NCBI GenBank assembly: GCA_964036665.1
Contig: OZ038526.1
Span: 34,844,001 to 34,908,000 of the forward strand
DNA from: Gordius sp. MW1
Taxonomy: Eukaryota > Nematomorpha > Gordioida > Gordea > Gordiidae
Length of the DNA stretch: 64,000 nucleotides
Direction of reading: 5' to 3'
Below are positions 33,101 to 42,595 of this stretch, in pieces. Under the pieces are notes generated by a model that saw only the letters and a list, made by a program, of their open reading frames with translations, was not told where the DNA came from and ran no database searches. Made by a program: the position numbers and the translations under genes. Position 1 is the first letter of the stretch; every line of letters begins with the position of its first letter.

Positions 33101-35459
33101 AAAGCCTCATGGGCATAGCCAGCATTGGAATTAGAGAGGGGCAATAATGATTTAAAGAGGGGAAAAATGAACATTTTTTGAAATTTTAGCCATAATTTTA
33201 ATGCATATTTGGGTTTAGAGGGGGGGGGGGGGGGGCAGCGCCCCTGAAAAGCCTTATTTGTGATGCCTCTAATTATATTTTGTGTATATATATTTTTTTT
33301 TGTTCTCGTTCACATTTTGTATCTGTTTTTTATAATGTTCATACCTACGAGTAAATAAATCAACTAATGAAATATGTAGAAAATATTATATGGTATTTTA
33401 AACTTACCGTAGCTAAGGCCAGAGCAGAAAGTGGGGTTTCTTCAGATGGTTTCACCACGCAAGTACAGCCAGCGGCTAAGGCAGCACCAACTTTCCTCGT
33501 TATCATAGCGCTAGGGAAATTCCACTAAACAAAATACCACTTGAAATGGGTAGTTTTGTCAAAACGGCTGGGTTTTGTTTGGTCAACCTTTGGTTTTAGT
33601 CAACTAAACATCAACAGACCAAGGATTTTTTGATCTGCCTTTCTTAGTTGCATAAACAGACCAAATTTTTTTGGTCAACTCTTTGGTCTGTTTAAGTTTG
33701 GTAGACTAAAATTAAAGGTCGACCAAACAAAACCCAGCCGTTTTAACATCACTAGTTTGTATACCTAATTTAACCAGGGTTTTCATCAAATTTTCATCAT
33801 AATACTTACCGAGTCAAGAGCGTTGACAGGATTTAAACGGGTGGACGGCAAAAAGTTTATTATTGGTTTAAAGATATATGGAGGCAAAATAATGATATGA
33901 TATGTTGGCCACAGTTTTGTTAAGGTTTCATAAAAAAAGAGAAAAAAAAGGCCTTTAAAGGAATTATTTAGTTGCCAATGTTTTCAAAACGAATTGTAAA
34001 AGAGGAAAAAGCGAATGAGTCCCCACATTTTAGATTAATATTAATTCACACTTATAATAAAGCGTTCAAATAAATTTTTACTCGTTTAATTGGTTGAAGT
34101 TAATATTATAATTTCTGGATCAAATCTAACAAACCCCAGTTTTTTTGGGTCGGGTCGTATTAGAAAAAGTAATTATGCAGGCTTAACACGCATAGATATA
34201 TAGTAGATGCTAAACTTAAGCTAATTAATATGGAAACAGAAGACAAACTATTTACTTGATGTTGATTTTTTAGTTTATTTATGAGATTAAGAAAAAAGAT
34301 TAGCAACAATATTTTAATGTTATCAGTTCATAAATAAACCATATTTTATTGTAAAAATATAGCATCATCTCAAAATGAAAAAATAAGTTTCATGGTTTGG
34401 TTAATGCTGAATATATATATTATGATATTTGCCATTCTATAACGCTTATGACATACTGATGAAACCCTTTGTCTCAACACTAAAATAACAATGTTTTTGA
34501 GAGAGAAAAAAAAGATTTACAATAATAAGTAAAAAACAAATATAAATATATATTTAAGTAAATATTAATGTATGTTTATGTTTGAAATACAATAAATTTA
34601 CTTACAGGTGTTATGAAGGAACACACACCAACAGGTTCCTTTTGAACTACCATTTTCTTTTTGTTAGATGTGCCTGTTATAACATCACCATAAATTCGAC
34701 GAGCCTCTCCACTAAACCAATCTAAAAAACTTGCGCTATATGCAATTTCACTTTCAGCTTCTTTCAATGGTTTACCCTGTATATAATGAAAAGTTTATTT
34801 GAACATTATATTAAACTAAATAAGCTAATGCATTAAAAATCAACTATAAACTAATTATTACAAATGTTGTAGGATGGCTGATTTAAACAAATTAATCTTA
34901 AAAAATCAAACTTTTTAAATTTTAAACTTTTATAACCTATCAAAAAAAAAATTGATAGGAAGGCAGAACAAGATTTTACCAAGGAATTAGATAAAAAAAA
35001 ATCAATATTGGCTATTTAAAAAAGTGAATATGTATATAAGTTAGTTATTTACATACATTTTCTGAAGATAGAAGTTGAGCCAACTCATATTTATTTTTCT
35101 GCATAAGATTTTCCCACTTTTTTAACAAATCACTTCTTTCCTTTAATTGTATAGTGCCCTCAATTCTTAAATCATACCTTTCCCGTATAGTCTTTCCATA
35201 TTTTAAAACTATCAGATGCTGCTTTTAATGCACTTTCTATTTGATCACACTCCAAATCAGGGACATTTGTTATAAGATTTTGTGATGCAGGATTTATAAC
35301 TGGAAATCTGAGTAGAAAATATATGTTCAGTTTAATCAACAATTTATACTTTTACGTTTTATTTTTTGTTGATTTAACCCATTTTCCATTAATAAAAGCT
35401 TCATAATTAATCATTTTGTAGGGTATGAAATATAATGATCTTTTAAATTTTAAAATCAT
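21173..35459 (-). CDS. ALDH5A1: succinate-semialdehyde dehydrogenase, mitochondrial type (SSADH)
   Basis: Eleven exons join in phase to 491 codons: 35459-35356, 35307-35178, 35140-35057, 34776-34606, 33524-33408, 32514-32371, 26120-25977, 24861-24706, 24014-23851, 23746-23688 and 21375-21173. The enzyme oxidises succinate semialdehyde to succinate, the last step of GABA breakdown. The N-terminus [15 protein letters not shown] is basic and lacks acids, like a mitochondrial presequence. Landmarks: [25 protein letters not shown] (N165), [15 protein letters not shown] (general base E266), SGQTCVCANR (nucleophile C300, partner C302, the redox pair of human SSADH) and PFGGIKQSG. The C-terminus is [17 protein letters not shown]. 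Introns are 48, 37, 280, 1081, 893, 6250, 1115, 691, 104 and 2312 bp, all GT-AG, and hold about a dozen MITEs. Length equals the family norm; no damage seen. Confidence 0.96.
21593..22214. mobile_element. possible MITE with CAGTAG(C/T)G ends
   Basis: The left end CAGTAGTGACGGAGGTAGGA and the complement of the right end (CAGTAGCGTAAGGAAGGGGG) pair imperfectly. Poly-G and poly-C tracts sit inside each end. Flanking duplications are not evident. A truncated family B left end lies just before it (21,503-21,540). It is inside an SSADH intron. Confidence 0.5.
22223..22365. mobile_element. MITE family B
   Basis: The ends are ATGTGCGTAGCTAGGGG and TTTGGCTACGCCCATG, with GGCTGCCGCCCTCTAAATCC inside. 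The target duplication is worn. Lies in an SSADH intron. Confidence 0.75.
23292..23495. mobile_element. foldback MITE, family A
   Basis: Full-length inverted repeat from GTGGTGTAAAAACGGCTGGG to CCCAGCCGTTTTTACAACACTT, in an SSADH intron. Confidence 0.8.
24053..24147. mobile_element. half copy of foldback MITE, family A
   Basis: Only the right arm is present (AAACCTTTGCTATGTTTATG to GCCGTTTTTACAACATTA); the left arm is lost. Confidence 0.7.
24280..24480 (+). repeat. fragment of the AATTGC-TAT-GCAATT element
   Basis: Starts AATTGCTATGCAATTTATGGGCTCG, the same left end as the large elements at 26,613 and 27,893, followed by TTTTGGTTGTCCGTCC. The body then diverges. Confidence 0.65.
24965..25178. 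mobile_element. foldback MITE, family A, with TSD
   Basis: Element from TAGTGTTGTGAAAACGGC to the complementary end at 25178. The flanks ATATAAAG (24957-24964) and ATATACAG (25179-25186) match at 7 of 8. Confidence 0.85.
25519..25678. mobile_element. foldback MITE, family A
   Basis: From TAGTCTCGTAAAAACGGC to CCGTTTTTATAACACTA. The flanks are C-runs on both sides (CCCCCCAC / CCCCCACA), which may be a slipped duplication. Confidence 0.75.
25764..25932. mobile_element. foldback MITE, family A, old copy
   Basis: Worn inverted repeat from GTGTCGTAAAAACGGCTAAG to CAGCCGTTTTTACAACAT. It ends about 45 bp from an SSADH exon. Confidence 0.7.
26192..26365. mobile_element. MITE family B
   Basis: The ends are CATGGGCATAGCCAATG and TAGCTAAGCCCATG. 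The flanks GGTGTGCA and GGTGTCTG agree at the first five bases. Confidence 0.8.
26613..27600 (+). repeat. minisatellite-bearing mobile element, copy 1
   Basis: Left end AATTGCTATGCAATTTATGG, a 6-bp stem with a TAT loop; then GGTTGTCCGTTGTCC-type microsatellite, CCCCACCCCTCATCTCTAT twice, a second AATTGCTATGCAATTTAAC hairpin, GGTTAGAATCCCGGAG, then five or six tandem units of about 105-150 bp. Each unit contains TGCTGACCAATGGAAAAAA, TGACCATTGGCCAAAATGTG and an A/T-rich part. No protein-coding capacity. The layout (terminal hairpins, minisatellite core, no gene) recalls Helentron-derived DINE/HINE elements; that class is my inference. Confidence 0.7.
27811..27892 (+). mobile_element. truncated pogo-like MITE
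   Basis: GGGCCTGAATAAAAATTCGCGATTAACC and ACGCTTCGCAATAAAACGATATTTTA match the element at 39,158-39,485 and then stop where the next AATTGC element begins. Confidence 0.65.
27893..28850 (+). repeat. minisatellite-bearing mobile element, copy 2
   Basis: Same order as copy 1 but with one CCCCACCCCTCATC block. The second hairpin is followed by TTTAACTAGTTTTGGGG, then six tandem units whose later ones share TATCCACTTTTACCGTGTCC. It lies in direct orientation to copy 1, 0.3 kb away, inside the 6.25-kb SSADH intron. Confidence 0.7.
28851..29560. other. intronic AT-rich sequence with a GC-rich retroelement-like patch
   Basis: At 29,281-29,345, CCCCCGGCCGCCCTGGGCAC followed by AAGTTTCGAGCGAATCGGGC resembles phrases common near the 3' part of invertebrate SINE/LINE families. 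It cannot be assigned further. Confidence 0.35.
29561..29632 (+). repeat. tRNA-derived sequence (SINE head or tRNA relic)
   Basis: A box A-like TGGTATAGTGGTT (29568-29580) and a box B-like GGTTCAAGTC (29611-29620) stand at tRNA spacing. The acceptor and T stems do not pair properly and the anticodon loop has an extra base, so this is not a working tRNA. An A/T-rich tail follows. Confidence 0.55.
29938..30245 (+). repeat. dispersed repeat TTTTAGATGCGC...GGAGCTATTGCAT, three copies
   Basis: TTTTAGATGCGCGGTCGTTACAGG followed by CAATAGCGGAGCTATTGCAT occurs at 29,938 and 30,160; a third, shorter copy is at 30,220. GCAATAGC-GGA-GCTATTGC is itself a perfect hairpin. Confidence 0.7.
30246..31450. 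other. SSADH intron, no feature recognised
   Basis: AT-rich with two short CCCCTCCC / GGGGGG patches near 30,660-30,850. The open frame at 30753-30944 comes from these G-runs and is not a gene. Confidence 0.4.
31452..31730. mobile_element. worn MITE family B with a piece of family A inside
   Basis: The left end CATGGACGTAGCCAGG with G-run is present. The middle carries AAAGGTCGACCAAGCAAAACCCAGG, a fragment of a family A arm (31,609-31,633). The right end is eroded. Confidence 0.5.
31890..32356 (-). repeat. AATTGC element ends, inverted
   Basis: Contains TATAGGCATTCTCGCCCCTT...CGCCCATAAATTGCATAGCAA (31,931-31,980) and ends GGACAACCAAAAGCGAGCCC followed by ATAAATTGCATAGCAATTAAT (32,331-32,356), the complement of the left end of copies 1 and 2. 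It stops 15 bp before an SSADH exon. Confidence 0.6.
33108..33246. mobile_element. MITE family B lacking its right terminal repeat
   Basis: The left end CATGGGCATAGCCAGC is present; the right side stops at CAGCGCCCCTG. Still, the flanks GAAAGCCT (33100-33107) and AAAAGCCT (33247-33254) match at 7 of 8. Lies in an SSADH intron. Confidence 0.75.
33551..33754. mobile_element. foldback MITE, family A
   Basis: Full-length inverted repeat from TAGTTTTGTCAAAACGGC to CCGTTTTAACATCACTA, 27 bp from an SSADH exon. Confidence 0.8.
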
Positions 35460-36950
35460 ATGCTTATTTTTAGTCTCGTCAATTCACTACATATACCTTT
35501 TAATTCCCCGAAGCTTCCAAGCTAAAATGCAATTTATTGTTAAGTCCTTTAAATCAAATGACGCATAAAGCCACGTTAGTATGTATATTCATGTATAATT
35601 GTTCAGTAAATAATTTGGTTAATGTTTAGTGTATATACGTATGATAATACTTCATTATCAAAACACGTGATCCCATCATAAGCAAAAGTAAGTCGATAAA
35701 ATAGGGGGGGAAATGAAAGAGAAAAAAAATGCTAATTTTTCCATTGATATTTCTCTAGTCAACATAATTTCCATGTGGAATAGTTTTTTAGTCTAAAAAA
35801 TTACCGAGGACAATATTCACCGTAAGAAAAAATGCGTAACCCTAATATTAATAAGTTTCAGGGCGATTTAGCAATAAAAGACGATTCCATAAGCGTACGT
35901 TAGTAAGTGTCTCAGGCATTTGATTTAAAGTCACCTAATAAATTGTGTTTTCTTATTTTCTTCAGAAGTAAGCATTAATCTCATTATCCTATCCAATGGT
36001 AATCATCGACATCAATGCTTCTTCTTATCATTGACGAGTTAAGTTTTGATATAATAACGACAAGAAAAGAAATAATATCCAGAGACAGATTCAAATAATA
36101 GCCGATATAAAAGTGAGTGGTGTAAGGTAGTGGTAATTTTAAACAAATCTATCCCTTCTTATTCGCAAAGTATTTATCATGAAGTCATAATGTTTTTGGA
36201 TGTCTGATAAAATTAAAGGTAGTGTCGTATATGTCGTCTGTCATATACGTTTTAAATATCTGTGGTGTGGGAGAGAGGGGTGGGATAGCGGTCAGATGCA
36301 AGGGGAATTTACCAGATGCTAGACGATAGTAGGCTGGAGACAAAGAGGGTCTAAGAAGAATAACGTAAGGGACGCAAGGGAGAGTAATAACTGGTGCAGA
36401 GAATAACAACTGGCGCAAGGGCTCAGTGAAGAAGGGAATTATTATCAGAGACAAAGAACACACATCATCGAACATCATTCAATAATTAATTAATTCCCCT
36501 CGTAAAAACATGTTGTAAATCGCTAGGCATATTATTTTTTGGTATTATCCTGATTACGAACATCGTCTGTATAAGAATTTGAGTTGATATATAATAAAGA
36601 TCGTATCCGAAAGTGAATAATCAACGTGTAGTAAATTAGATACTTAACAGGTAGTAGTTAGTAAGACATGTTAGATTTAAACAGAAAGAGGGACTTAATA
36701 TATCTTCAATTTGTGTATAAGATTATGGCGCTTAGCATTGAATTTACACTTGTGATTACATCTACTCAGGCTTAATTCAATAAAGTGCACTTCTTTTAGA
36801 GAGTAAACCGAGAAATTTGGGTTCATTTTAAATGCTAACTAGTTCATAAAAATTATTATCCCTGAAAGATTTATCGAAATACAGCTATCGATTTGATGAA
36901 GTTGTACCATGTGCAGGCGAGGAAAAGTTTAAAATTAAATTGTTTTAAGG
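35460..36950. other. 5' flank of SSADH; no gene recognised
   Basis: The SSADH open frame is closed by an in-frame stop 24 bp upstream of its ATG. Between 36,200 and 36,470 lies a purine-rich patch with an open frame on the minus strand (36185-36478) that resembles nothing known and has low-complexity sequence. Confidence 0.4.
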
Positions 36951-38807
36951 TTTGGGGTCTAAGCGAAGTCGCATTGGGTTCAAGCTAAAAAATTTAAAAA
37001 TGGCTTAAATCGGGTGGGGCTGAAAATATTAAAGGTTGTTTTAGATTTAAACAAATGGATTTTGCAAAAATATGCCATGCATTTATTTTTTCCTATTTGG
37101 CAATGTTTAAAATAGAAAGCTATATAAATTTTTTAGTAATGCTGTTGCCTTTAACAAATTACTACATCTAAATTAAGTTTATAATTTAAACGAGAGTGGC
37201 ATTTGGGCTGATCTACCTATCGAGTTTGAACTTTGGTATAAGCGGGTTCTAGTTTAAATGTAAAAATAGAATTTATGTCGGGTTTGGGTTAAAAAGTTGA
37301 AAAAGAGACGGGTTTTTTCGGGTTCGGTTGAAAAAGCACAACTTTGGACCACTGCTCGTGGTCCCTTTAACATATTACTAAATATCAAGTCCAACTCTAA
37401 ATTTATGTTATAAATTAATCCTACATTCCTCCTCCAATATTATTATATTTTTTATAATTCGATTTATTTATTAGATGTTATATACATTATAAAAATAGAC
37501 ACAGTATATAAAAAGTAAATATATATAAATTAGAGCTCGAAGGCACCGCAGGTATTATCCTGGGGAAGCGGCCAGCTATCGGCCAGGGATTTTATATTAT
37601 ATTTGGCAACTAGGATGCCAATTTTTGGTTCAAGTTAAAAGTTTAAAGAATATGTGGAAATTGGGGAACGTCTGTCGATTTCTTTAAAAAAGTTAATAGC
37701 GCCTGGTCCGAGTTCCTGGGCAGGAGGCGATAATGGAGGTGAAAATGTTGGCTTGGAGAAACACATGGTATTTAGCCGTCTTGCGGGCCTCCAAGAATGC
37801 ATTCAAAATTTGGTTAGATAGGCGAAAATGTTTATACAGGTTAAACCTCATTTAACTGCAAAGTCACTTTCAACGCCAACTCGACCCTAAATGTTTTAAA
37901 ATTTTTAACTTGAACCCGGCCCGAAAGCGTTTAATTTTTTTACCGAATCCATTCAAAGCGCATTTTAAATTTTGGTATCGAACGCGAGAGTCAGGAAAAT
38001 TGCGGTATGTAAAATATAATCGACAAATTAAAGTTTATGAAACTAATTGATACCACAGATTTTTATTACTAAATTTATTAGAATGAAATATTATGTCGGG
38101 TCGGGTTTCAAGTTACCCCTGCAGGTCCCTAACCCGCCCCGAATACGTTTAAAAATTTTAACCGACCCGAACGCCTTTCAAATTTTGGTATCCGGCGCGA
38201 GATTAAGGAAAATTGCGGTGTTTAAAATTTAGTTGACAAATTAAACTGCGATTTATGAAATTGATACCATAGATTTTATTTACTAATTTATTTGAATGAT
38301 CTATTATAGTGATGTATAAATATAATAGCATCTAAAATATCGCGTCGCAATTTATTTGAAATATATAGTTTTGCAAATGAGCCGTTCAATAAATTTAAAC
38401 TTACTTTTATTTTGGTTTATCAATATATATTTATTTAGTTTGAAATTTGAATAATTAATGAAATACTCCATCACACAATATATATCTAATCTAAAAATAT
38501 TATTTTGTTGATATATTTTACCTTTCATTAGGCAAATTAATTTGCGTCCAAATTAAAACAATGAGACTTAAATAAACAAAAGGAAATTAATTAATTGAAT
38601 GAATGATCTTCAATTATACATTTTTGATATAAATTAAAATTATTATACTTAATAATTTAAGAATGTCCCGTATATTTTGCAATGTAAGACATATAACCTT
38701 TGACTAGACTCTTAAATCCAACCCGACCAAAAAGAATTTTAAAATTTTTAATCCCAACCCAATGTCGGGTCAAACTCGGGTTTCGGATCCCGTGAACTTC
38801 TCTAGGT
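36951..38807. mobile_element. worn hAT-type elements related to 8921-10054
   Basis: ACTGCAAAGTCACTTTCAACGCC at 37,857 matches the inside of the 10,054 end, and CCGTGAACTTCTCTA at 38,790-38,804 matches its outer end. Between are GGGTCGGGTT and AACCCGACC-type phrases (38,095-38,190; 38,715-38,790). Further worn GGGTCGGG phrases lie at 37,000-37,330. These are old relatives without clear duplications. Confidence 0.5.
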
Positions 38808-39157
38808 CGACCATTCGAAATCATTTTTTTTGTTATATTTTCGTTGGAATTTATGGAAAAACATAAAGAGTATTACCGACATTTAAAACATAGCCCGCCA
38901 AGGCGTATATAACCATTTATTATAAATATCCGCTTCTCATCCTAAATAATAATTAAGCTAGGGAATTCTCTTGAAATCATCAAAGTAAACATGTGTCCAA
39001 CTCGCTCTGATGAAAAACATCATAAATTATGTCTTGTCAATGTTAGAAAATGTTAAGATTTAATTAAATTGTGGGAATGGATAGGGGATTTAATTGAGGC
39101 TTGACATCTATCATGCGCATAAGTGTGACCTGGTGTGGGCAAATGTTGACCCTTGTA

Positions 39158-39485
39158 CAGTCAAAACCGTTTAATTGCAATGCCTTGGGCCTGAAAAAAA
39201 TTCGCGATTAACCGATTCGCGATTAAACGATGGAAATAAAAGTATATGTACATTATATTAAATATTCATTTCTTACGCTTCGCAATAAAACGATATTTTA
39301 TATAATTATCTAGTTGATTTAAGGACTCGAAAATGTTTGTGAATAACCGATATTGTACTATTACGCGATTTGTCAATAAACGATCTTTTTGTTAATATTA
39401 TCGTTTAAAAAAACAAAATGGCTCTTAACTTCGCGATTAAAAGATTTTCGCGATAATCCGATTTGCGATTAAGAAGTTTCGACTG
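39158..39485. mobile_element. pogo/Tc1-like MITE with TA target duplication (328 bp)
   Basis: The ends CAGTCAAAACCGTTTAATTGC and the complement of GCGATTAAGAAGTTTCGACTG form terminal inverted repeats, directly flanked by TA on both sides (39156-39157, 39486-39487). CAGTC ends with ATTAACCG-type subterminal repeats and TA duplication fit the pogo/Tigger group. Other copies lie at 27,811 and 54,425. Confidence 0.8.
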
Positions 39486-39789
39486 TATATGTCGTGTACA
39501 CGAGGTCTCACTATTATTAAAAGTGTCACAAAGACATGAAATAATGTAACACAAGGTTTCTCCAATAATATAAAAGTATTTTTTTAGAAGTGAAACTTAG
39601 TTTGTAAAAAAATTATTTTAGCTCTCATCTCACTCACACAACTTCATCTCCCGTCAATTCCTGGAACGAATTTTTTATTATTTTAAGCCGAATTACAGAC
39701 ATATGTGAGTGGAGTAGTTAGTTAAAAAAACAATTTTGACTACGCATTTATAATTTATATTTTCAAATTTTTTTTTTACTTTTACAGAG

Positions 39790-40020
39790 ATTCCGTGGCA
39801 TGTTGTGACTCTATCCATCATTTGAATAACAAGACACGACTAACTCTCCATTGAAGTTAAAAACGATCCCAATTTTTTTAAATCAAGTAGAAAATCACCA
39901 TGTAAATTTCAAAACAATTTAATTTCATGGCTCTATGCCAGCTCATTAATCTAATATATTTTAGCATGTATCATGCACAATATTTGGAAATAAACCTCTA
40001 TTCGTGTCAAAAAAAACTTA
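39790..40020 (+). mobile_element. 3' end of the LINE seen at 2,105-2,590
   Basis: AGAAAATCACCATGTAAATTTC, CATGGCTCTATGCC, AATATATTTTAGCATGTATC and GGAAATAAACCTCTATTCG match the 2,455-2,575 segment with moderate divergence. Upstream homology fades near 39,850. Confidence 0.6.
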
Positions 40021-40379
40021 TCTAATTAACTATAGGTGGCCCTTTGAAAAACTTTAGTATATTTATCTTATGAAATGTGGTGTTTATTTATTGCCTACAA
40101 ACACTTTTTAATTAAACTTTTTTTTATAACTAAATTCCCATCAATTTTATAATGGACCTGAGCTTACTAATTAAAAACGGATATAATAATGCAGACTAGT
40201 TAGTCTAATGAAGTTAAATTTTCTTTTTTAAATAGAAAAATTTATATAAAATAGCCTAAGATTTGGTATGGAGAAAGGGAATTAGAGTACAACTAAAATG
40301 GTGTAAGTTAAAATTCATTACTAAATTTATTTTAATCAAAAAAATTTAGGTGTTAAAGAGGGAAATAATTATAAAATTT

Positions 40380-40800
40380 TATGGCGAAAAATTTATATTT
40401 GCTCCCCCCCCTGCATAATAGCCCTTTTATTTTATCAAGTATTTGGTTCCACAATCGTGGGGTCTGTTTTGATGAGTTTCTTCCATCTTGATCGGGAAAG
40501 TGCCATGTGTTGATTGCTCTCTTCTTTTTCATAATGATTGCCCTTTCCACGAGACACGAGGTCGTCGGTGGCCCGTCAACTAGCCGAAAACAATCTCGCC
40601 GAATTTAATGTCCCCAAGCTAAAAAAAGGTCCCCTAATTTGTGATTGGTTGAATGGGGGACGATTTTAAGCTGGGGGACATTAAACAACCAATCAGAAAA
40701 TGTCTCTTGGTGAGTTTCGGCGAGATTGTTTTCGGCGAGTTGATAGGGCACTGAGGTCGTTCTCTTCTTCTCTTCTCCAGTATGTCCGTGTACACTACTT
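40380..40800 (-). mobile_element. possible decayed retroelement coding piece, interrupted by a MITE
   Basis: On the minus strand the sequence reads SRSRWKKLIKTDPTIVE, coding-like and GC-richer than its surroundings, on the left of the MITE at 40,566; the right side (ERRRERP-like) may continue it. Family not recognised with certainty. Confidence 0.25.
40566..40752. mobile_element. MITE family C (GGTGGCCCGTCAACTCGCCG ends), perfect 8-bp TSD
   Basis: The arms GGTGGCCCGTCAACTAGCCG and the complement of TTTTCGGCGAGTTGATAGGG pair over about 37 bp. Inside are AATTTAATGTCCCCAAGCT and its inverted partner. GAGGTCGT flanks both sides (40558-40565, 40753-40760). hAT-type is inferred. Confidence 0.9.
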
Positions 40801-42312
40801 TTTGATTTATATCATTCGTCTATCATAATAATTTTTATTTCCCTAAGATGTGCAAAGTCAATTAAGATGCAATAATCGGCTAATATACTAAATTTAATTT
40901 ACATAAGTTTTGAACTGCATTATAAAATATCTTAAACCATTATTAGGTTAGTTTTGAATAAAAAAAAACTAGTTTAATCATTTGTGTATACGTGTAGTCG
41001 GCACCCGGTCAAAGTAGCAGAAAAATACAGGATTCATCAAGATTGTTAGGGTTAGGAATAAATTCCCTCCCCATTTGAGATTTAATTATAATATCTTGGT
41101 TATCTAAAAAAACAATTAATATTTTTCTGCTACTTTTTAATCATTCTGCTACTTTGACGGGTATACGTGTAGTCATATATTGGAAAATAAATCAAAGAAT
41201 GTGAGGAAAACGTTTAAATTTAAGATAGCACGAAATGCAAAATGATGAATGATGTGACATGTAAGATTGTTCCAAAATAAGTGCATTGATTAAATAAATA
41301 GAAATAGAAAAACCATTTTATTATATATAGATTATGGTTATCTAATTATATTTTGTCATCAAAATATTTTTGTTGAAACTAAGAATTTATAGCAAAATAA
41401 ATTTAAAAAATATCTAAAAGTCCGTTTGTGGTCGGTTTGAATTTAATAGAATTTTAGGACCGTTTGCCCGTTCGAGCTCATTATGAAACTTATTTGGCCC
41501 GCCCGAGCCCAGCCCGCTTTTTAAACCCCGTTCATACCTGCTCCGTTGGCAGGGCTTTTAGGACCATCCACGGAAAGGGACTGGCCTTGCAGATCTATAT
41601 TTCTTAAAGAAAGAAACAAGTTTTCCCCTTATTTTTTAAACAACAATTTGTTTTTCTAACTATTGATGTAACCTAGATGCCCTCTTTTAGACAAAAAAAA
41701 ATTGTTAGACTAAGCCTTTATAGTTATGTAAAAAATAAAAATAGCATGTTCAATTTCGAGTCGTAAATTCGCCCTTCTTTCTTCATATATGATAAGGGTG
41801 TTTTAGCTATTTCATATTTGTTATTTTAACATATCAATGATTAATTTTATTGATCAGTTAAAAATTATATTTAAATTTGCATATAAAAATAAAGCTCGTT
41901 TAAAGATGGTTGCATATAAAAAATTATTAATATCTAATAAATCATGTAATTTAATTTATTTAAAATATATAAATTTCCAATAATTAAAAAGATTTTTTCT
42001 TATTAGGTAGGACGTTTTTAGCTAAAACATTAAAATTTATTTTATATACTTTACCTTTCTTAAGCCAAATTAAAATTCTGAATTAACGTCAAAACATAAA
42101 GGTATATATACTAATTGAATCATATAATAAGTATTACATTAAAATTCATAAATCTAAGATGTTAACTTTATAAATATTAAATTCATTTAATTGACAATCG
42201 TTGACGATATAAATTATGCTGAGAGACTTATATTCTAATTGTGGAAAAGTTAATTCATGCCCAAAATGTCGTATTAGTAAGTAAGCAAGGGTGTGCTAAA
42301 AGTGGTGAGTGG
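40801..42312. other. no gene seen
   Basis: AT-rich. An inverted phrase TCAAAGTAGCAGAAAAATA / ATTCTGCTACTTTGACGGG at 41,005-41,160 forms a loose foldback. A GC-rich GCCCGCCCGAGCCCAGCCCG patch at 41,495-41,515 is a hAT-MITE-like relic. Confidence 0.45.
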
Positions 42313-42320
42313 GATATCAT

Positions 42321-42490
42321 CATGGGCGTAGCCAAGGGGGGGGGGTGCTGCCCCTCCCCCTAAATAGCGAAAAAAAATTTAAATGCAAAAACTCTTACAA
42401 ATTAAAAAATTTTACGTTTTGCCCCCCCCCCTAATTGGACTTTTAAACGTTTTGCCCCCCCCCCTATTTCAAAACCAGGCTACGCCCATG
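42321..42490. mobile_element. MITE family B, perfect 8-bp TSD
   Basis: The ends are CATGGGCGTAGCCAAGGGG and CCAGGCTACGCCCATG. GATATCAT is duplicated at 42313-42320 and 42491-42498. Confidence 0.92.
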
Positions 42491-42595
42491 GATATCATCA
42501 AAAACATGGTAGACCTTTCAATTGATAGCTAATAAAAATTCTTCACTTTTTTTTTAAAACACTTGAAAATAGTGCTAATGTTTAACAGCTTTATA

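Noticed and set aside
36185-36478. 97-codon minus-strand open frame
   Set aside because: Low-complexity composition, no recognised domain, no context of a gene.
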